Shown one piece after another: positions 21,991 to 34,683 of a stretch of 64,000 bases of DNA. Position 1 is the first letter of the stretch. Each line of letters begins with the position of its first letter. The DNA comes from Leguminivora glycinivorella (lineage: Eukaryota > Arthropoda > Insecta > Lepidoptera > Tortricidae). The stretch is from the NCBI RefSeq assembly GCF_023078275.1, contig NC_062972.1, forward strand, positions 11,530,191 through 11,594,190, read 5' to 3'. The notes beneath the pieces were generated by a model. The model was not told where the DNA came from. It ran no database searches and saw nothing but the letters and a program-made list of their open reading frames with translations. Position numbers and translations under genes: made by a program.

Positions 21991-22329
21991 TAATTTATAT
22001 ATAGTAGTGTGACTACTTGAAAAAATAACAAATCAAAAAATATTAAATAAAATAATTTGATTTGTTCCCTAGTTGTTTAGCTTACTAATTCAACTACCTA
22101 CTATTTAAACAGGATCTTAATAAGAGGATAACATAACAACACGTGCCACGTATAATCTGAATCTGACCCTTGATGTCTCTTCCACTCTTAATATTTTCGA
22201 CGATTTATTTTATTTACCTATTTTGACTTTTTTATTAACTTGCCTGGCCTAGTAGCAGCTGGCAGTTACCCTTATTTGTATGATAAACGCAGATATTAAT
22301 TTGTATAAACAAGTATTTATCTAATTATA

Positions 22330-22440
22330 TAAGCAATATAATTATGCATGTCGTCGCCTAACACCCATAATACAATTTTTGCTTAGTTCGGGACTAGGTC
22401 TTGTGTAAGAAGTCCTCCACCCCAATTTTTATTTAATATT
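22330..22440 (+). repeat. 3' fragment of tRNA-derived SINE
   Basis: 'GTCGTCGCCTAACACCCATA', 'TTTTGCTTAGTTCGGGACTA' and 'GTGTAAGAAGTCCTCCACCC' correspond to the tail of the SINE at 24769-25026. The tRNA-like head is missing. Confidence 0.65.
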
Positions 22441-22587
22441 CACGTGTAACAATCGTTTACGTGTATATTGTTTTGTCCTGTCATTTTGGAATATAATAGA
22501 AACATAGTACACAAACTTCAAAGGATGCTGCTCGTACTTTTATGTGACAATAAACATGTCACTTACACTGTATTTACTTACATGAAT

Positions 22588-23017
22588 TAGTTATTTGTTA
22601 TACAAGGGGGCAAAGTTGTATTTTAACGCCGAGTGTGGAATTGAAAAACGAGCAAGTGAAAGGATTCTATAGTTGAACCACGAGCGAAGCGAGTGGTTCG
22701 AGAATAGAATCCTGAACTTTCGAGTTTTTTAACACACGAGAAGTAAAATACATTTGCACCCGAGTGTAACACAAAACTTTTCCCCTCACTATAGCGAGGA
22801 AACTACAACGCAAAAAAATGCGCTTATCACTGCTTCCAGTAGTTCAACAGGTGGTAAATCATCTTTATTACTAGATTCACCTACTTGTATCAATTTTAAA
22901 GCAGTTAATTTGACTTTATTCAAGGTCAAATTACTTTACCCACTAGTGGATAAAATGCGTTTTTACCCGCTGGTATTAAAGGACAAAACACGTGTTTCCG
23001 AGCTAGTGAGGGGAAAA
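22588..23017 (+). repeat. Family F, copy 3 (full length)
   Basis: Full-length match to 4951-5379 including the central palindrome at about 22680-22710. A seven-A run at 22812-22818, longer than in copy 1, shifts the shared - strand frame. Confidence 0.85.
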
Positions 23018-23269
23018 AATAAAAACCAACATGCACAAATTCATTATATTATGACTTTATGAGGTTTATGACCTATAATACCTTATCGATTTGATTTATA
23101 AAGATAACAACATACATACTTAAAGACAGACTTAGGATTTAACCTAAAATTAAAACAACTTACAAATTAATACTTACGTAAATAAAATAGGCAACCTGTA
23201 GGTAATGTATTAGGCGAAATCGACGATTTGTTAATCGATGTTGACTTTAATATTTATTTATAATTAAAC

Positions 23270-23457
23270 TAGCTTTTGCCCGCGGCTTCGCTCGCGTTAG
23301 AAAGAGCCAAAAAGTAGCCTATGTCACTCTCCATCCCCTCAACTGTCTCCATGCACTTAAAATAAAAAATCACGTCAATTCGTCGCTCCGTTTTGCCGTG
23401 AAAGACGGACAAACAAACAGACACACAGACTTTCCATTTTATAATGTTAGTACAGAT
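23270..23457 (+). repeat. Family C, copy 3
   Basis: 'CTAGCTTTTGCCCGCGGCTT' through 'GTGAAAGACGGACAAACAAA' and 'CATTTTATAATGTTAGTACA'. Confidence 0.8.
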
Positions 23458-23689
23458 ATATTTTCATCACACTTGCATACTAAATGTGCAATTGCACAGG
23501 CGGAGCGTCAGTTATAGAGAAATCGATCTCCCTAGGGAGTTATGAAATTTCTATTACCGTATGTAACTTTTTTTTTTACATATTTTTTTATATTACAAAT
23601 GTGAGATTGTTGTCGAGTTAAACTATTGTGTAGCGTAAGGATATTGCAAACTCGATTTTTTTATCGCTCCGGCTAATAGGTACAATCAA

Positions 23690-23835
23690 TTTAACTTGCT
23701 CTCGTTAGCAATAAAATTCAACTTCTCCACTCCCTACGCTCGCGGTTCAATATTGGAATTTTTCGCTTGCTCGTGTATCAATTTTGGCACGTGTGGTTAA
23801 ACAACAACTTTGCCCGCTTGTAAAACAAATAACTA
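23690..23835 (-). repeat. Family F, decayed fragment
   Basis: 'TTCGCTTGCTCGTGTATCAA' and 'GCCCGCTTGTAAAACAAATA' reversed resemble the start of family F. The remainder has diverged. Confidence 0.5.
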
Positions 23836-24582
23836 CCTATTAGGTACCTATTGCATAACAGTGCAATAGGTAGGACGATGGCATAAGCCATAGGGTGTCT
23901 GTACTGTCCGTGCGTCGAGCCGCAAGATCGATTGCATACCGCAGCTCCGCTCGTTCGCACGCTACCATAGCACGAAGCAGGCGACCAGTAGAACACGCAG
24001 ATTGAAACATGACGACTGTAAGATGGTCAATTGGTCGCAGGGTATCTGTCACAAGGATACCGGTATCCTAATGTGTCAAGCAATTATCTGAAACAGTTTA
24101 GAATTATTGTAAACAAAATGATCAGTTATAAAAATTGACATCAAATTCAAAAACTTTGGGGTAAGGCTATGTAGAGGTGTTAGCTGTTAATATCATAAAA
24201 GATAAAGATGATGAAAAAGATGTCGGTTTTCTATAAGTATGTTTATGACTCTCATCGCTTCGCTCGTATATACTCATATAATATCATCTTGCGATGTCCT
24301 CGTATATACTGTGTTCTCGTATATACTATTAAACTGTAAGTTACCCCTCAAATATTTAAACCACTATAAAAACAATATACGCATGCAGCAAACACATTTA
24401 TCATTTTGATGATTACGCTCAATGAGGGAATTTGCGGTAACTCGATGGATGTCCTCTTGACACGGTGACCGCCTGACGCTTGCATTCGCCAACAACTCCG
24501 AAACAGGAAGTAAGCAACTCTGGCCCTTCTGTTAAAGAGCGGAGAACTTCGGCGTGTGACTTGGGAAAGTTTGTTAGCTAGC
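23836..24582. other. No gene supported
   Basis: Overlapping - strand frames at 23778-24052 and 24348-24584 show no motifs. A local run of 'CTCGTATATACT' is repeated three times at about 24263-24328. Confidence 0.35.
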
Positions 24583-24623
24583 ATGGACGACTTGCCAGCT
24601 GATATAAATGAACAATATCGAAT
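24583..24623 (+). CDS. Speculative first coding exon (13 codons plus donor)
   Basis: An ATG at 24583 opens 'MDDLPADINEQYR', then AT followed by the strong donor-like GTGAGTG at 24624. The sequence upstream is GC-richer than its surroundings, as a 5' UTR might be. I do not recognise the peptide and cannot find the next exon, so this may be coincidence. Confidence 0.15.
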
Positions 24624-24768
24624 GTGAGTGTATACTACATATTTATATTTTATAATGACACGTTGGAAAGCATTATTAATATACTTATTTAATATTCGTT
24701 GATATTATGACCGCTGATTTTTTGAGGAAAAATAGTAAGGTAGTTATATAATTATTTTTGTACCTATA

Positions 24769-25026
24769 TGTCCTGGGTTCGAATCCTGGTAAGGGCATTT
24801 ATTTGTGTAATGAGCACAGATATTTGTTTCTGAGTCTTGGATGTTTTCTATGTACATAAGTATGTATTTATCTATTTAAGTATGTACATGACTATGTACA
24901 TACTACTTATGTACATACTTAAATAGCTACTGCTAAGCGACTGCTTAGCACCCATAGTACAAGCTTTGCTTAGTTTGGAGCTAAGTTGATGTGTGTAAGG
25001 TGTCCCCAATATTTATTTATTTATTT
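24769..25026 (+). repeat. tRNA-derived SINE, 5'-truncated
   Basis: Starts in the B box 'GGGTTCGAATCCTGG' (24775-24789), continues 'TAAGGGCATTTATTTGTGTA', 'ATGAGCACAGATATTTGTTT', 'GTCTTGGATGTTTTCTATG' and ends '(ATTT)n' near 25010-25026. Around 24845-24925 the ACATAAGTATGT segment is duplicated in inverse, making a local palindrome not seen in the copy at 35128. Confidence 0.75.
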
Positions 25027-25123
25027 ATGTATAATTATTCTCGTCATACTTTCCGAAGCTCGCGGTCATCATCACGATACGACACGCGTAGTGAATTTGT
25101 ATTTGTACTAGTTCATTCTACGT

Positions 25124-25204
25124 ACAGTGAGCTGCAAAATTGCATGGAGAAATTATGAATGAATTCGTTGATACATTTGCCATGCACTTTTGCAGCTGAT
25201 AGTA
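25124..25204. repeat. Small MITE-like hairpin, AGCTGCAAA ends
   Basis: AGCTGCAAAATTGCATGG (25130-25147) pairs with CCATGCACTTTTGCAGCT (25180-25197) with one mismatch. The 32304-32362 hairpin has similar AGCTGCAAA ends. Confidence 0.65.
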
Positions 25205-26827
25205 CATACAAGGCCTTTTCGACCAACTCGTTTATCAAAATATAATCGAAAAATCACAACTAGGTGCTTACGATTTCCTATAGCGTAACGAGTTACTTAG
25301 GCTAATCAACATGGTATTATTTAAGGCAAGAATCGGCCCTATTTTCCTGTTGCTTAAAAAGGCGTATCTTAGACGATTTTCCATGCTTTAAAAGTTTACC
25401 AATCGTGTACGACTACGAAATGAAGTAGACAGTTTACAAAACAATAAGTACCTTCTTTTGATGAGTTTTGCAATAAGTACTTCAGATAACTCGAGAAGCT
25501 GCCAATGTCTTCAATGCATCGTTTTAATGCGATTTCGTAACAAGGTTGACACTATGTCATGTTACTCACGCCGTTATAGTAGATTGAGGCTGAAGCTCTT
25601 ACCGAAGACTTAAGATAGATGCAATTTGCTTCCAGCCACTAGAACACTTAGCTAATGCTCGCTCTAATTTCAATAAGCTTAACAAAATTTTCGGTCTCTT
25701 TGATACCGTGTAAATTAATTTATTACCCGTTTTACTCGAGAATTAACCATTTTACGGATAAGATAAATAAAATCCACAATTTGAGCTTTCCATTATCGCA
25801 AGACTTGAAAATTTTGTCTAAAATAATTGATATTATTATGGCATCAAAACTTGATATACGATAACATCTCATCTCTTTGTATCTTTCAGGCTTTGATAGA
25901 GGCAATATAAGGCTTTGATTGTGGATTATATTTCTTACTTCATAAGATAATATTTCTGTTAGAGGACCTAATGCATTACATATTTACATTTAATTAAAAT
26001 AACTTAAATAAAAAGGATTATTGCCAAAGTAAAATTGTATGTAAGTAGTGCTGCAATCTCGATAATCACATAGGAACATAACTTTTAGAGCCTAGTTTTG
26101 AGAATTTAACCTATTATTTAACAGGATAATCAGTGTCGTCATCTAAACGAGAATTATCTAAAGTTAGGGCGCGATCAAACGAGCATACAGATATTTAATA
26201 TTTCCGACGCGACGTTTATTTACCTAAGGCACAGACGGCCTAAAGTATAACTTATCGAAATGTTTTATCGAAACGCCACAGAACACGCATGCTTATTTGC
26301 TTATACTTATGTGTCCAAAAGTCACAGCACAGCGTTCTCTTTAGAATTTTAGATAATAATGTATAACATAATATTTCGATTAGTCAAAATTACCCGCCAG
26401 TCGAAATTGTCTTCTTATATTTAATTATAAAGTTTGAACAAGCCTTCAGATTATTGAACTGTCACGGAAGTGTATTGAAATAATAAATTGATGCATGTGT
26501 GTATCGATGCGCAGCGAAGCGAGACAGACGTGTGACAGACCGACGCGCGGCACGAGGATTTATGGCTACCATTTAGTAGATGTCACGTGGACTGACTATC
26601 GAGTGATTTTTGCCTTTATAAATGGTCAGGTAAATACCAAGATTTATGAAGCTATTTTTGTTAAACTAGAGATTGTGGAATCTAATCATGTGGTTATTGA
26701 GTTACTCTTTTATAATTTGATATAACAATTGAAAATCTGCCGTTGCGTTAGCGCCACGGATTGCCTCGCCATTACGCTGAGTGGGGTCCTATTTTGGCAT
26801 CTGACATTTTCTCATGTATAACTTATT
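25205..26827. other. No gene supported
   Basis: Frames at 25655-25864 and 26495-26725 (69 and 76 codons) have no recognised family and no convincing splice context. Confidence 0.35.
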
Positions 26828-27171
26828 TTTTTCCCTCACTAGCTCGGAAACACGTGTTTTGTCCTTTAATACCAGCGGGTAAAAACGCATTTTATCCACT
26901 AGTGGGTAAAGTAATTTGACCTTGAATAAAATCAAATTAACTGCTTTAAAATTGATAAAAGTTGGTGAATCTAGTAATAAAGATGATTTACCACCTGTGG
27001 AACTACTGGATGCAGTGATAAACGCATTTTTTGCGTTGTTGTTTCCTCGCTATAGTGAGGGGAAAAGTTTTGTGTTACACTCGGGTGCAAATGTATTTTA
27101 CTTCTCGTGTGTTAAAAATTGCACACTCGGCGTTAAAATACAACTTTGCCCCCTTGTATAACAAATAACTA
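26828..27171 (-). repeat. Family F, copy 4 (internally deleted)
   Basis: The reverse complement begins 'TAGTTATTTGTTATACAAGG' and ends 'CCGAGCTAGTGAGGGAAAAA'. The central palindrome is deleted. The + strand frame 26916-27161 carries 'PPVELLDAVINAFFALLFPR' and 'YSEGKSFVLHSGANVFYFSC', closely matching copy 1. Confidence 0.85.
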
Positions 27172-30100
27172 TTCTTTGTGCATTGTTCCCCCATCCCATT
27201 ATCTCCTCTTGGCTTAGAAAATCAGATGGCAACAGGTATGGTTAAAGGGTGCGTGTGATAATTATTAAGATTATGTTGCTGCTTGGACCTTTGACGGATC
27301 CGTGATATAATAACTAGACAAGGAAGATGATGATGATGATATTAGAATAGACCAACGACAAACTTTTACTTAAAACGCCACACAGAAAGCTCAGTGTATT
27401 TATTCGACTTAGCAACGAGCCACGGCAAACTAATAAACGCATTTCTCGGTTTGGTATTTAACGTTCTCAGGCTTTAATCAGTGGGTAATATAAACAACTC
27501 TCTTCTAGCGTAAACTTGCTGGAATAAGACCAGATAAGTAAATAACACGCGTGCGTTCCTTTTCTAATGAAACCTAGCTTAGTCGTCACTTGCCTCGGCT
27601 AACATAAATATATAGTATTTTTTAAATGAAATTTATTAAATTAAAGTTCTCGTGTTCTGCAGATTCTTAGTTTCTTCGTTTTATTTTTTAGGTAACGTTT
27701 ACCTAATGGCTTCAGCGCCCTCAAAATAGAATAGGATAGAGAATTTTTCACTAAAAAATAACATAGAGTTTACTCTAAAACTAGGCAAAATCCAGAAAAG
27801 GAAATGTTATATTTTAGTCTCCAAATGTGATTAAAGAATAAATTTTCAAAATTATTCGGTTTCCATTACACCGTGTAAGAAATTGGTCGATTCAATCAGA
27901 TAAACTTTATGCAATTACCCCGACTAGACCTCTTTTGCTATTTAATAATAACTTATAGCAAAACCTACCTACTAACTATACCTTGTTTCGTAGCTAAGTT
28001 CAGGAGTAATATTACTCGCGAATATTGGAGGTATTCGTAGCTACCCTGTATTGATACATAATATAGTAGGTATATGTACGGTCGTTCGAGTTTCCATCAC
28101 GTGGAATAATTAAAAGCAAACAAACTGCCACGTCCGCGGGCGATTCAAATAGTTACATTTATTTTTAATATTTTCCGGGATCTACATCAATTTTATTTTA
28201 TGCGAGTTGAAAAATTGAACACACCTGCGTTCAGGCGCCAAACACTGAAAATATTATGACACTGTTTTTAATGTTCTATTTAGTTGTTGGTGTATTCTCT
28301 TTTTGCCAATTTTGTATTGATGTTTGTAGCAATGTGGCTTACACTGTTAGTATTATTAATAAAACTGTTTTTCTTACTTTTTTTCCAATATACTAAATTT
28401 CACATTTATTTCAATCAGTAGTGCGCGTTTACGTTTTACGAGCGCAGGTGCCAAAAAGAGGATTTTAGACAAATAGTTGTTATTTGCAAGATTGCCAAAC
28501 GTAATTTTATATGATTAATTTATAAGATGAGTCAATCGACGTTTTTCGCCAGAAGTGCTGTTGCTAGAGCGCGTGACAGGCGTGCACGTACCTTTATCAT
28601 AAACTTAACACTGCTGAACCATTAGCTAGGGCTGTATGTCGAAAATTACAAAATCTATTGTACAAAGCTTTCATATAGGATTATACCTAAGTCTATTATT
28701 GTCTCAAAGTTAGATATTGTTTGTATTATGGGCTGTCCGTCGCTTAATTAAATGAGTATTCGACGCCCCGACCAGTACCGGAGCGGGCAACAGCGCATTG
28801 TCACCACTTGCTACCGACCACACTGTTATTAGATTTTACTGGTGCCGAAACTAACGCTAACTTAACAGGATGCAATGCACTAATAGTGTTCTAGTGTAAA
28901 CGGCAATAACATAATTGAGAATAGGTGGATTTAGGTAACATTTTGGGAAATTTGTCGAGTAATTAAATGGAATTTACGGAATATAAACCATATAATATGC
29001 TTAGCTAATTGACGTTGATATTCACAATAATTGATTTCACTTCAATTTTAGTTAGTAAGTGCATATGTTTATATTTTCATGTATCGTTGTCTGAGTACCT
29101 AAATATAATACAAGTCTTCTTGAACTTACCATGTAGCTTAGTCGATCTATGTAGTTATTTCAAAATGTCCTACATGTTTATAATTTAGTCCTAGTTATTT
29201 GTGTAATTTGGCATTCAATTAATGTTCACATTTGGATGTATTTCTTTCATCATTTTATGAGACAGAGGGTACAATCTATAGCTCATATTGCCATTCCCTA
29301 CGGCGGTAGGTAATTTAAGGAATCATATTTTTACTGTAATCTATCTTGACCCTCCGACAATCGTAGATAATAACTGAACACTATAAAAGTGTGGTGTGAT
29401 ATTTAAAGCGTTGCCAACATGGGTTAGCTAATAAAATGTATTATTTTCACCGCTTTAGGATTTAAACTAACAGTCAATTTTTTACTGAAAAAGATCCCAC
29501 AGTCAACCCCTCATACTTTTCAAATGCAAATAAGCGTAGCATTTTTCAAAGGGTGCGCGAGTCCCTACTGGCTATTATGCTCATTACAGGAAATTAAAAT
29601 AAATCTAAACGTGTGTTTTGTTACGTTATTATTCAGCAATAGTATATGTAGAAGGAAAATTGATTTAAATAGTAACATATATTTATAATTTTTTGATAGT
29701 ATTGAATTTCTGATAATATTTTATTTTTAAAAGTACCTAAGTAAATTGACGTAAATGCTCCGTCACCGCATCGTACTCAAGTTATGTATGTATCTGAAAT
29801 CCATCAGTCTTAATTTTTCTGATCGAGGCAGAATGGACCCGGAAAACTTACGAAATAAAATCAAGTTTAAATAAGTCAATTTATTTTATCACTTACCATC
29901 GTCACCGTTTGAGTTATTTTAAAAAATATTTCCGCATCCTAAATAAAAGCCCCTCGGTTATGTTTCAGTAACAGATATCACAATATTAAAGGGACGACCC
30001 TTCTTCGGTCATTAGTGTCTCGAAAAAGCAGAAAAGAAGGTGCCTTTTCACGGAAGTGTTATATTTCGCACACTACAATGGCAAAAATACAGCATTTAAA

Positions 30101-30644
30101 CATTGCGCCAGCGGACCATTCGCACTTTTAGGTAGGTATTCTTAAAAGGATAGTCTGTTCCAGTCTTCTTATATAATAATTTACAGCGGCTATCTCGCGT
30201 CCGCGGTCCGCGATATGAAAATGGTTCAGCGCTCATTTTAGAAAACAGCTTCTCAGAGAGCATATTCAGAATCTAACCGAGTTCATAAGCTACGCTTTGA
30301 ATTCTAAACTGAAAACTACATTCAATATGAGCGGAAAGGCGGGCGTTGTGTAAACAGTTACGCTGCCGCTGTTTCCGCGAGTAATATTCGAAAAAAGTAC
30401 TTCTAAAAAGATGCTTCTCCGAGTGTGGAAATAAAATGCTCACTTTAATACTCTGCTTATGGGTATATTTGTATCTGCCACGGAGCTGCTCCTAATTGTA
30501 CGTAAAATCCAATTACTTTTGTCTAATATTAACATTGATTGAGACTCAGGTGATGACTAATAGCACGTAGGGTTGAGGCAGACGGGCAGACTATACAGTA
30601 TGTCAACGAGTACATTTGCTTGGGCTAGTTAATTTTTTTCAGCG
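27172..30644. other. Gene-poor stretch with one SINE-tail fragment
   Basis: Mostly AT-rich non-coding DNA. At 29082-29172 'TATCGTTGTCTGAGTACCTA', 'CAAGTCTTCTTGAACTTACC' and 'GATCTATGTAG' match the tail of the SINE at 35128-35385. A GATGATGATGAT run is at 27327-27340. Nothing else is recognisable. Confidence 0.45.
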
Positions 30645-31195
30645 ACAGGCAAGACAAAGAAGTTGAGTGCCGCGTTCAAAATGCCTGGAAGAGCTACTGG
30701 TCCATGAAGGAACTAATGGAGGGCGACCTTCTATTGTCACTAAAGCGTAAACTCGTTGACATGTGTATACTGCCTGTCCTAACCTACGGTGCCTAAACCT
30801 GGTCACTCACCGAGAGTCAGAAGTCCCAACTGAAGGTTTGCCAGCGAGAAATGGAGCGCAGCATCCTGGGTGTCACAAGGATGGAACGCATCAGAAACAC
30901 TACGCTGCGCTCAAAAACTCGCATAGCTGACGTAGGAGAAAAGACGCCAGGCTAAAGTGGGACTGGGCAGGCCACATCTGCCGCATGCATCAAGAAAGGG
31001 GGGCTAATATAACCACCAAGTGGATGCCGATAAAGAAGCGGGGACGTGGCAGGCCCAGGCGAAGATGGCGGGACGACTTGGACACCTTTATGACTGATTG
31101 GCCGGAAAAAGCACACCAGAAGGAGTTGTTCAAATCAAGGGGACAGGCCTTTGCTCAGCAGTGGGACACCATAACGGATTAATTAAAAAAAAATG
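30645..31195 (+). pseudogene. Degraded C-terminal end of a LINE reverse-transcriptase ORF
   Basis: Conceptual translation gives 'DKEVECRVQNAWKSYWSMKE', 'LPVLTYGA*TWSLTE', 'QLKVCQREMERSILGVTRME', then after a frameshift 'LKWDWAGHICRMHQERG', 'GRGRPRRRWRDDL' and 'GQAFAQQWDTITD', followed by an A-rich tail. This is the thumb and C-terminal region of a non-LTR retrotransposon polymerase of the kind common in Lepidoptera. It is dead: the catalytic domain is missing, there is an internal TAA (Gln/Glu position before TWSL) and a frame change near 30940. The intact + frame 30985-31182 is only its last part. Confidence 0.85.
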
Positions 31196-32303
31196 AACAT
31201 TATCAGGTAACAGGATAATTTTTTTATGTTCCTGGTAAAAAAACATGGTTTTCTTTTATAAAGCGCTTCGGACATCAATTGAAATAATAGTCGTATATTT
31301 GTTATCCACTCAATTGCTCTAAAATTTTCAATGGCCTCTATTGTCAAGTAAAATAAAGGTGACAGCTGGTAACTAGAGCTACCAAAAGCAACTGAGTGGT
31401 TATGGACTAAGTGATTAATAAGGGCATTATATATAATAATAATATAATATACGGTTTCTTATAAAAGCTTGCCTAGCAATTGAACCCAAAATGATAATCC
31501 GTTTGAAATCACCAAATGTTAAATATCCAAGATTATCTTTGGGTCACTGTTTTTGCTCGCTGAATATAATCGTAAGTAGATAAGTAAGTAGGTACCTATC
31601 GCCAAAAGGGCCGATACTGATAAGAAAATTGCTGTAGGCTGAGTTGAGACCCCAGCGGTAAAGGGCCTAAAGGAACGAAAAATATTCGGCAAAACAAAAC
31701 ATACAATATTTTCAGCTAGCACAAATAAAGCACAAATTAAACATGAGTAGATTGTCAAAAAACAAATTAGATCAAAGCTATATTCCTTCTGCGACCCCAA
31801 ATTATCCCAATATAGGAAGGTTACCCCATGTTAAGAATCGTATATATATTTTGTTGTAATAATCAGCAACATAAAGGCAATGCAAACGGTTAGGCGTTAC
31901 AGCTATATAGGGAAGTAGGTATTTATAACTGGGAGCAATTTATCTTATCCCTTATCCCCAATGCTGGATTTGCGACTGTATAAAAAATATGCTTATAAAT
32001 TATTATTTTTGAACCAGACGGATGATAAATCTTGTTTCTATTTATTGTTTCGATTATGAACAATTATACTTTGGTTTTGTTAAGAGAATAATTAGCCATT
32101 GTTTTAAAAACAATTTACAATGTACCTGCAATTCTTACACGAGTAAATTTTCTTGTGTAATTACCTCTACGTTCAAGCGTATAAATAATTCCAAAAAGCA
32201 TAAACTGGCAAAAGAATACGAGTATTCTCTGAATCTCTATAAACGACGATAGTATGAGTGTCGGAGGCGTAGGCACGGATCATTAGTCCGACGATCATAG
32301 CCG
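31196..32303. other. No gene supported
   Basis: The 93-codon - strand frame at 31519-31800 is hydrophobic in parts ('LICFLTIYSCLICALFVLAE', 'FLSVSALLAIGTYLLIYL') and could be mistaken for a membrane protein. It has no family match I know, and AT-rich DNA gives such frames by chance. Confidence 0.3.
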
Positions 32304-32362
32304 AGCTGCAAAGAAAAGTAGACCCCCCTGTTTAGAAATTTGTATTACTTTTCTCTGCAGCT
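32304..32362. repeat. Small hairpin with AGCTGCAAA ends
   Basis: AGCTGCAAAGAAAAGTA (32304-32320) and TACTTTTCTCTGCAGCT (32346-32362) pair with one mismatch around a 25-nt loop. Probably a MITE related to 25124-25204. Confidence 0.6.
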
Positions 32363-32689
32363 GACTGTACGTCGGGCTATGCCCGATATTGCACCGCGTA
32401 TAGCGCGCGATACACGCGATAACTTTGGACCTTCGAAAAATATTAGTTTTTGTTATTCGTATTATTCCCGACGTAGTAATTAAGACTCCAAAACAGGTTC
32501 TTCATGCTATGCGTCGCAGAATTAAACTCTCGTTATTCTCGCCAAAATGTGCACTGACAGCCCGCCGTTCGGGTTGCCAACTTACAAAAATATATCAATC
32601 TTTGGGTATAATTATGAGATATTTAACACTGCCTTACAATAATTATATCAGTAATTTGTGAAGTTATGAGATTCTTAACAGTATGTTCG

Positions 32690-32915
32690 CAGTTCGCACC
32701 CAGAACCACGCTGAAAGCCGCCAAGCTGAAGTGGGACTGGGCTGACCCTATCTGTCGTATACCGAATGAGATTTGGGAACGGGGACGGGAGACCATATGC
32801 CATGGCAACATGAGGTAAACTCCTTTTCAAAAGAATAAAAGAATGTTCAAAGTCGGGAGGAATGGAAATAGCGGGGGAGGCCTTTGCCCAGCAGTGGGAC
32901 ATTACAGACATATTA
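32690..32915 (+). pseudogene. LINE C-terminal remnant
   Basis: 'TLKAAKLKWDWADPICRIPN' and, after disruptions, 'GEAFAQQWDITD'-like codons ('GCGGGGGAGGCCTTTGCCCA' 'GCAGTGGGACAT') match the end of the element at 30645-31195. Several frame changes and a stop; far more decayed. Confidence 0.65.
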
Positions 32916-34496
32916 TATTACAGTTTTCTTAGACTCCTCTTGATTGAATATAAAGTGTATAAGTACCTATCTAGTTACTTCAGAAAAGCAGGCAACGTGT
33001 GAACAGAACAAATTGGTAGAATAAAATTAATCGAATTGATAACTAAGAATAATTAAAGCTTTCATCAAAATTATTTCTACAACTGTGCAAACGGCTAGTC
33101 ATTATTATTAAGCGCGGTGTAATTTTACCTCAAACATAATTACGTATTTTAATAGCCGCAATCCAGCGGAGACTGTAACAGGCATCTCAACGTATTTTAA
33201 GAAATGGAAACTGTTAATTTTGCTTGTAGGTAATTGTTTTTGGTAGAAGAATAGGTCATGCTATTATTAAAAGTAATCAAAATAAAGTCTTGTGAGTCAA
33301 GGTTTTAACCGAAAATAATGTTTTTTCAATCGTTACATTACAAGTATGGCATACTTAACAATTTTGACATTTCAAAAATTTATGAAATTGATGGTCAATA
33401 ATATTATACCTACCTAATATTATAAAAATAAAAACTGAAAAATACACTCATCACAATTAGGACACTAATTCTCAAAAAGAGGTTTTTACAAAAAAAGTCT
33501 TTAGTAACTTCACTGATTACTGAAAAACAATGAAAACAAAGAAGTTAGAAAAAGATCAAATAACAAGAGCTTATCCTATTGCTGAGCGGGACGCCATTTC
33601 GTATTTAAAAATTGATGTCGTTTTGATTTCATTTTAACAAGACATATTCGCGCGTCTCGCTTATACCAAGATACTGGTGCGAGGGAGATGCAATGCGAGT
33701 AATAGTATACCACTATGATTAATAGAATTTAAAAGTTCGGATGCCCCTTTTCCTGTAAATAAGTGGAGATTACGTACAAAAGAGAAATCTTGTGATTCCC
33801 GACTCCAATATCGAACTTGTTTTATTTATTAAGGCAGGTTATACGCCCGGTCGCGGGGGAGGGGCGGACAGTTTTGGGTCTTCCTGTGTCTTACGTAAAA
33901 CTCGTCTTCTTAATGAGAAATAGGCTCCCTGTATAAAACTTAATTTAGTTCTAGTAGAGACACGAATAAGATTATACGTATAAGCGTATAATTAATTTCT
34001 GCTATAATTAAAGCGTCTCGTCTGTCACTAGGATACAATCACAAAAGTTATTTTCTAGTAGTCCATCAGATATACAGTGTGTTACCATCGCCTTTATTTA
34101 ATGTAGCGTAAACTAACGTATTTAGTTAACTATTCTCCTAATTTAATGAATCAATAAAAATATATTTTCTAAACTTACTAACAAAAAATAATTAAATAAT
34201 TGAACGCTTGGCGCAGTAAATTGACAAATATGTACAATGACAGCTCAAAAGTGTTAGCAATGTGAGTTATGTGAGTAACAGTTCATTGAATGCCTAGATT
34301 TCGGAAAATTAATTTGTTGATATACGCTAACGATTGCTAATGGATCATATTATTATCAGTTTCAATAATGGCCCGCATGGTAATGCTTCCCGTTTGGCCT
34401 AGACAATGTATACCTATTATTAATATATTATTAAAATTCAGACGAGTTTAATAAAACTTTATATATTATATAAAAATTACTCGTACAGTTATTAGC
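32916..34496. other. Nothing recognised
   Basis: AT-rich non-coding DNA; no supported ORF or repeat. Confidence 0.4.
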
Positions 34497-34610
34497 GTAG
34501 GGTAAACTCGCCTCATTTGGTGACACGCCTCATACAAGCTTTGAAGCACTATTCCGAAAGACGAGTTTCACCGAATGGCGTGTCACCGAATGAGGCGAGT
34601 TTACCCTACG
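34497..34610. mobile_element. Foldback MITE, 34-bp arms
   Basis: 'CGTAGGGTAAACTCGCCTCA' + 'TTTGGTGACACGCC' at 34497-34530 is inverted at 34577-34610 with one clear mismatch; 46-nt loop. No coding sequence. Confidence 0.9.
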
Positions 34611-34683
34611 AATTTTTTGTAACATGCTTTAAATAGGTTCATTCATTAACATGAATTATATGGCAAACTGGGAAAATTACGAA

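Noticed and set aside
23778..24052. Overlapping - strand frames (70-72 codons) as small genes
   Set aside because: Different frames over the same bases, starting in a decayed family F fragment; no motif.
31519..31800. 93-codon hydrophobic - strand frame as a membrane protein
   Set aside because: Hydrophobicity is expected from T-rich codons; no family, no splice or promoter context, no second line of evidence.
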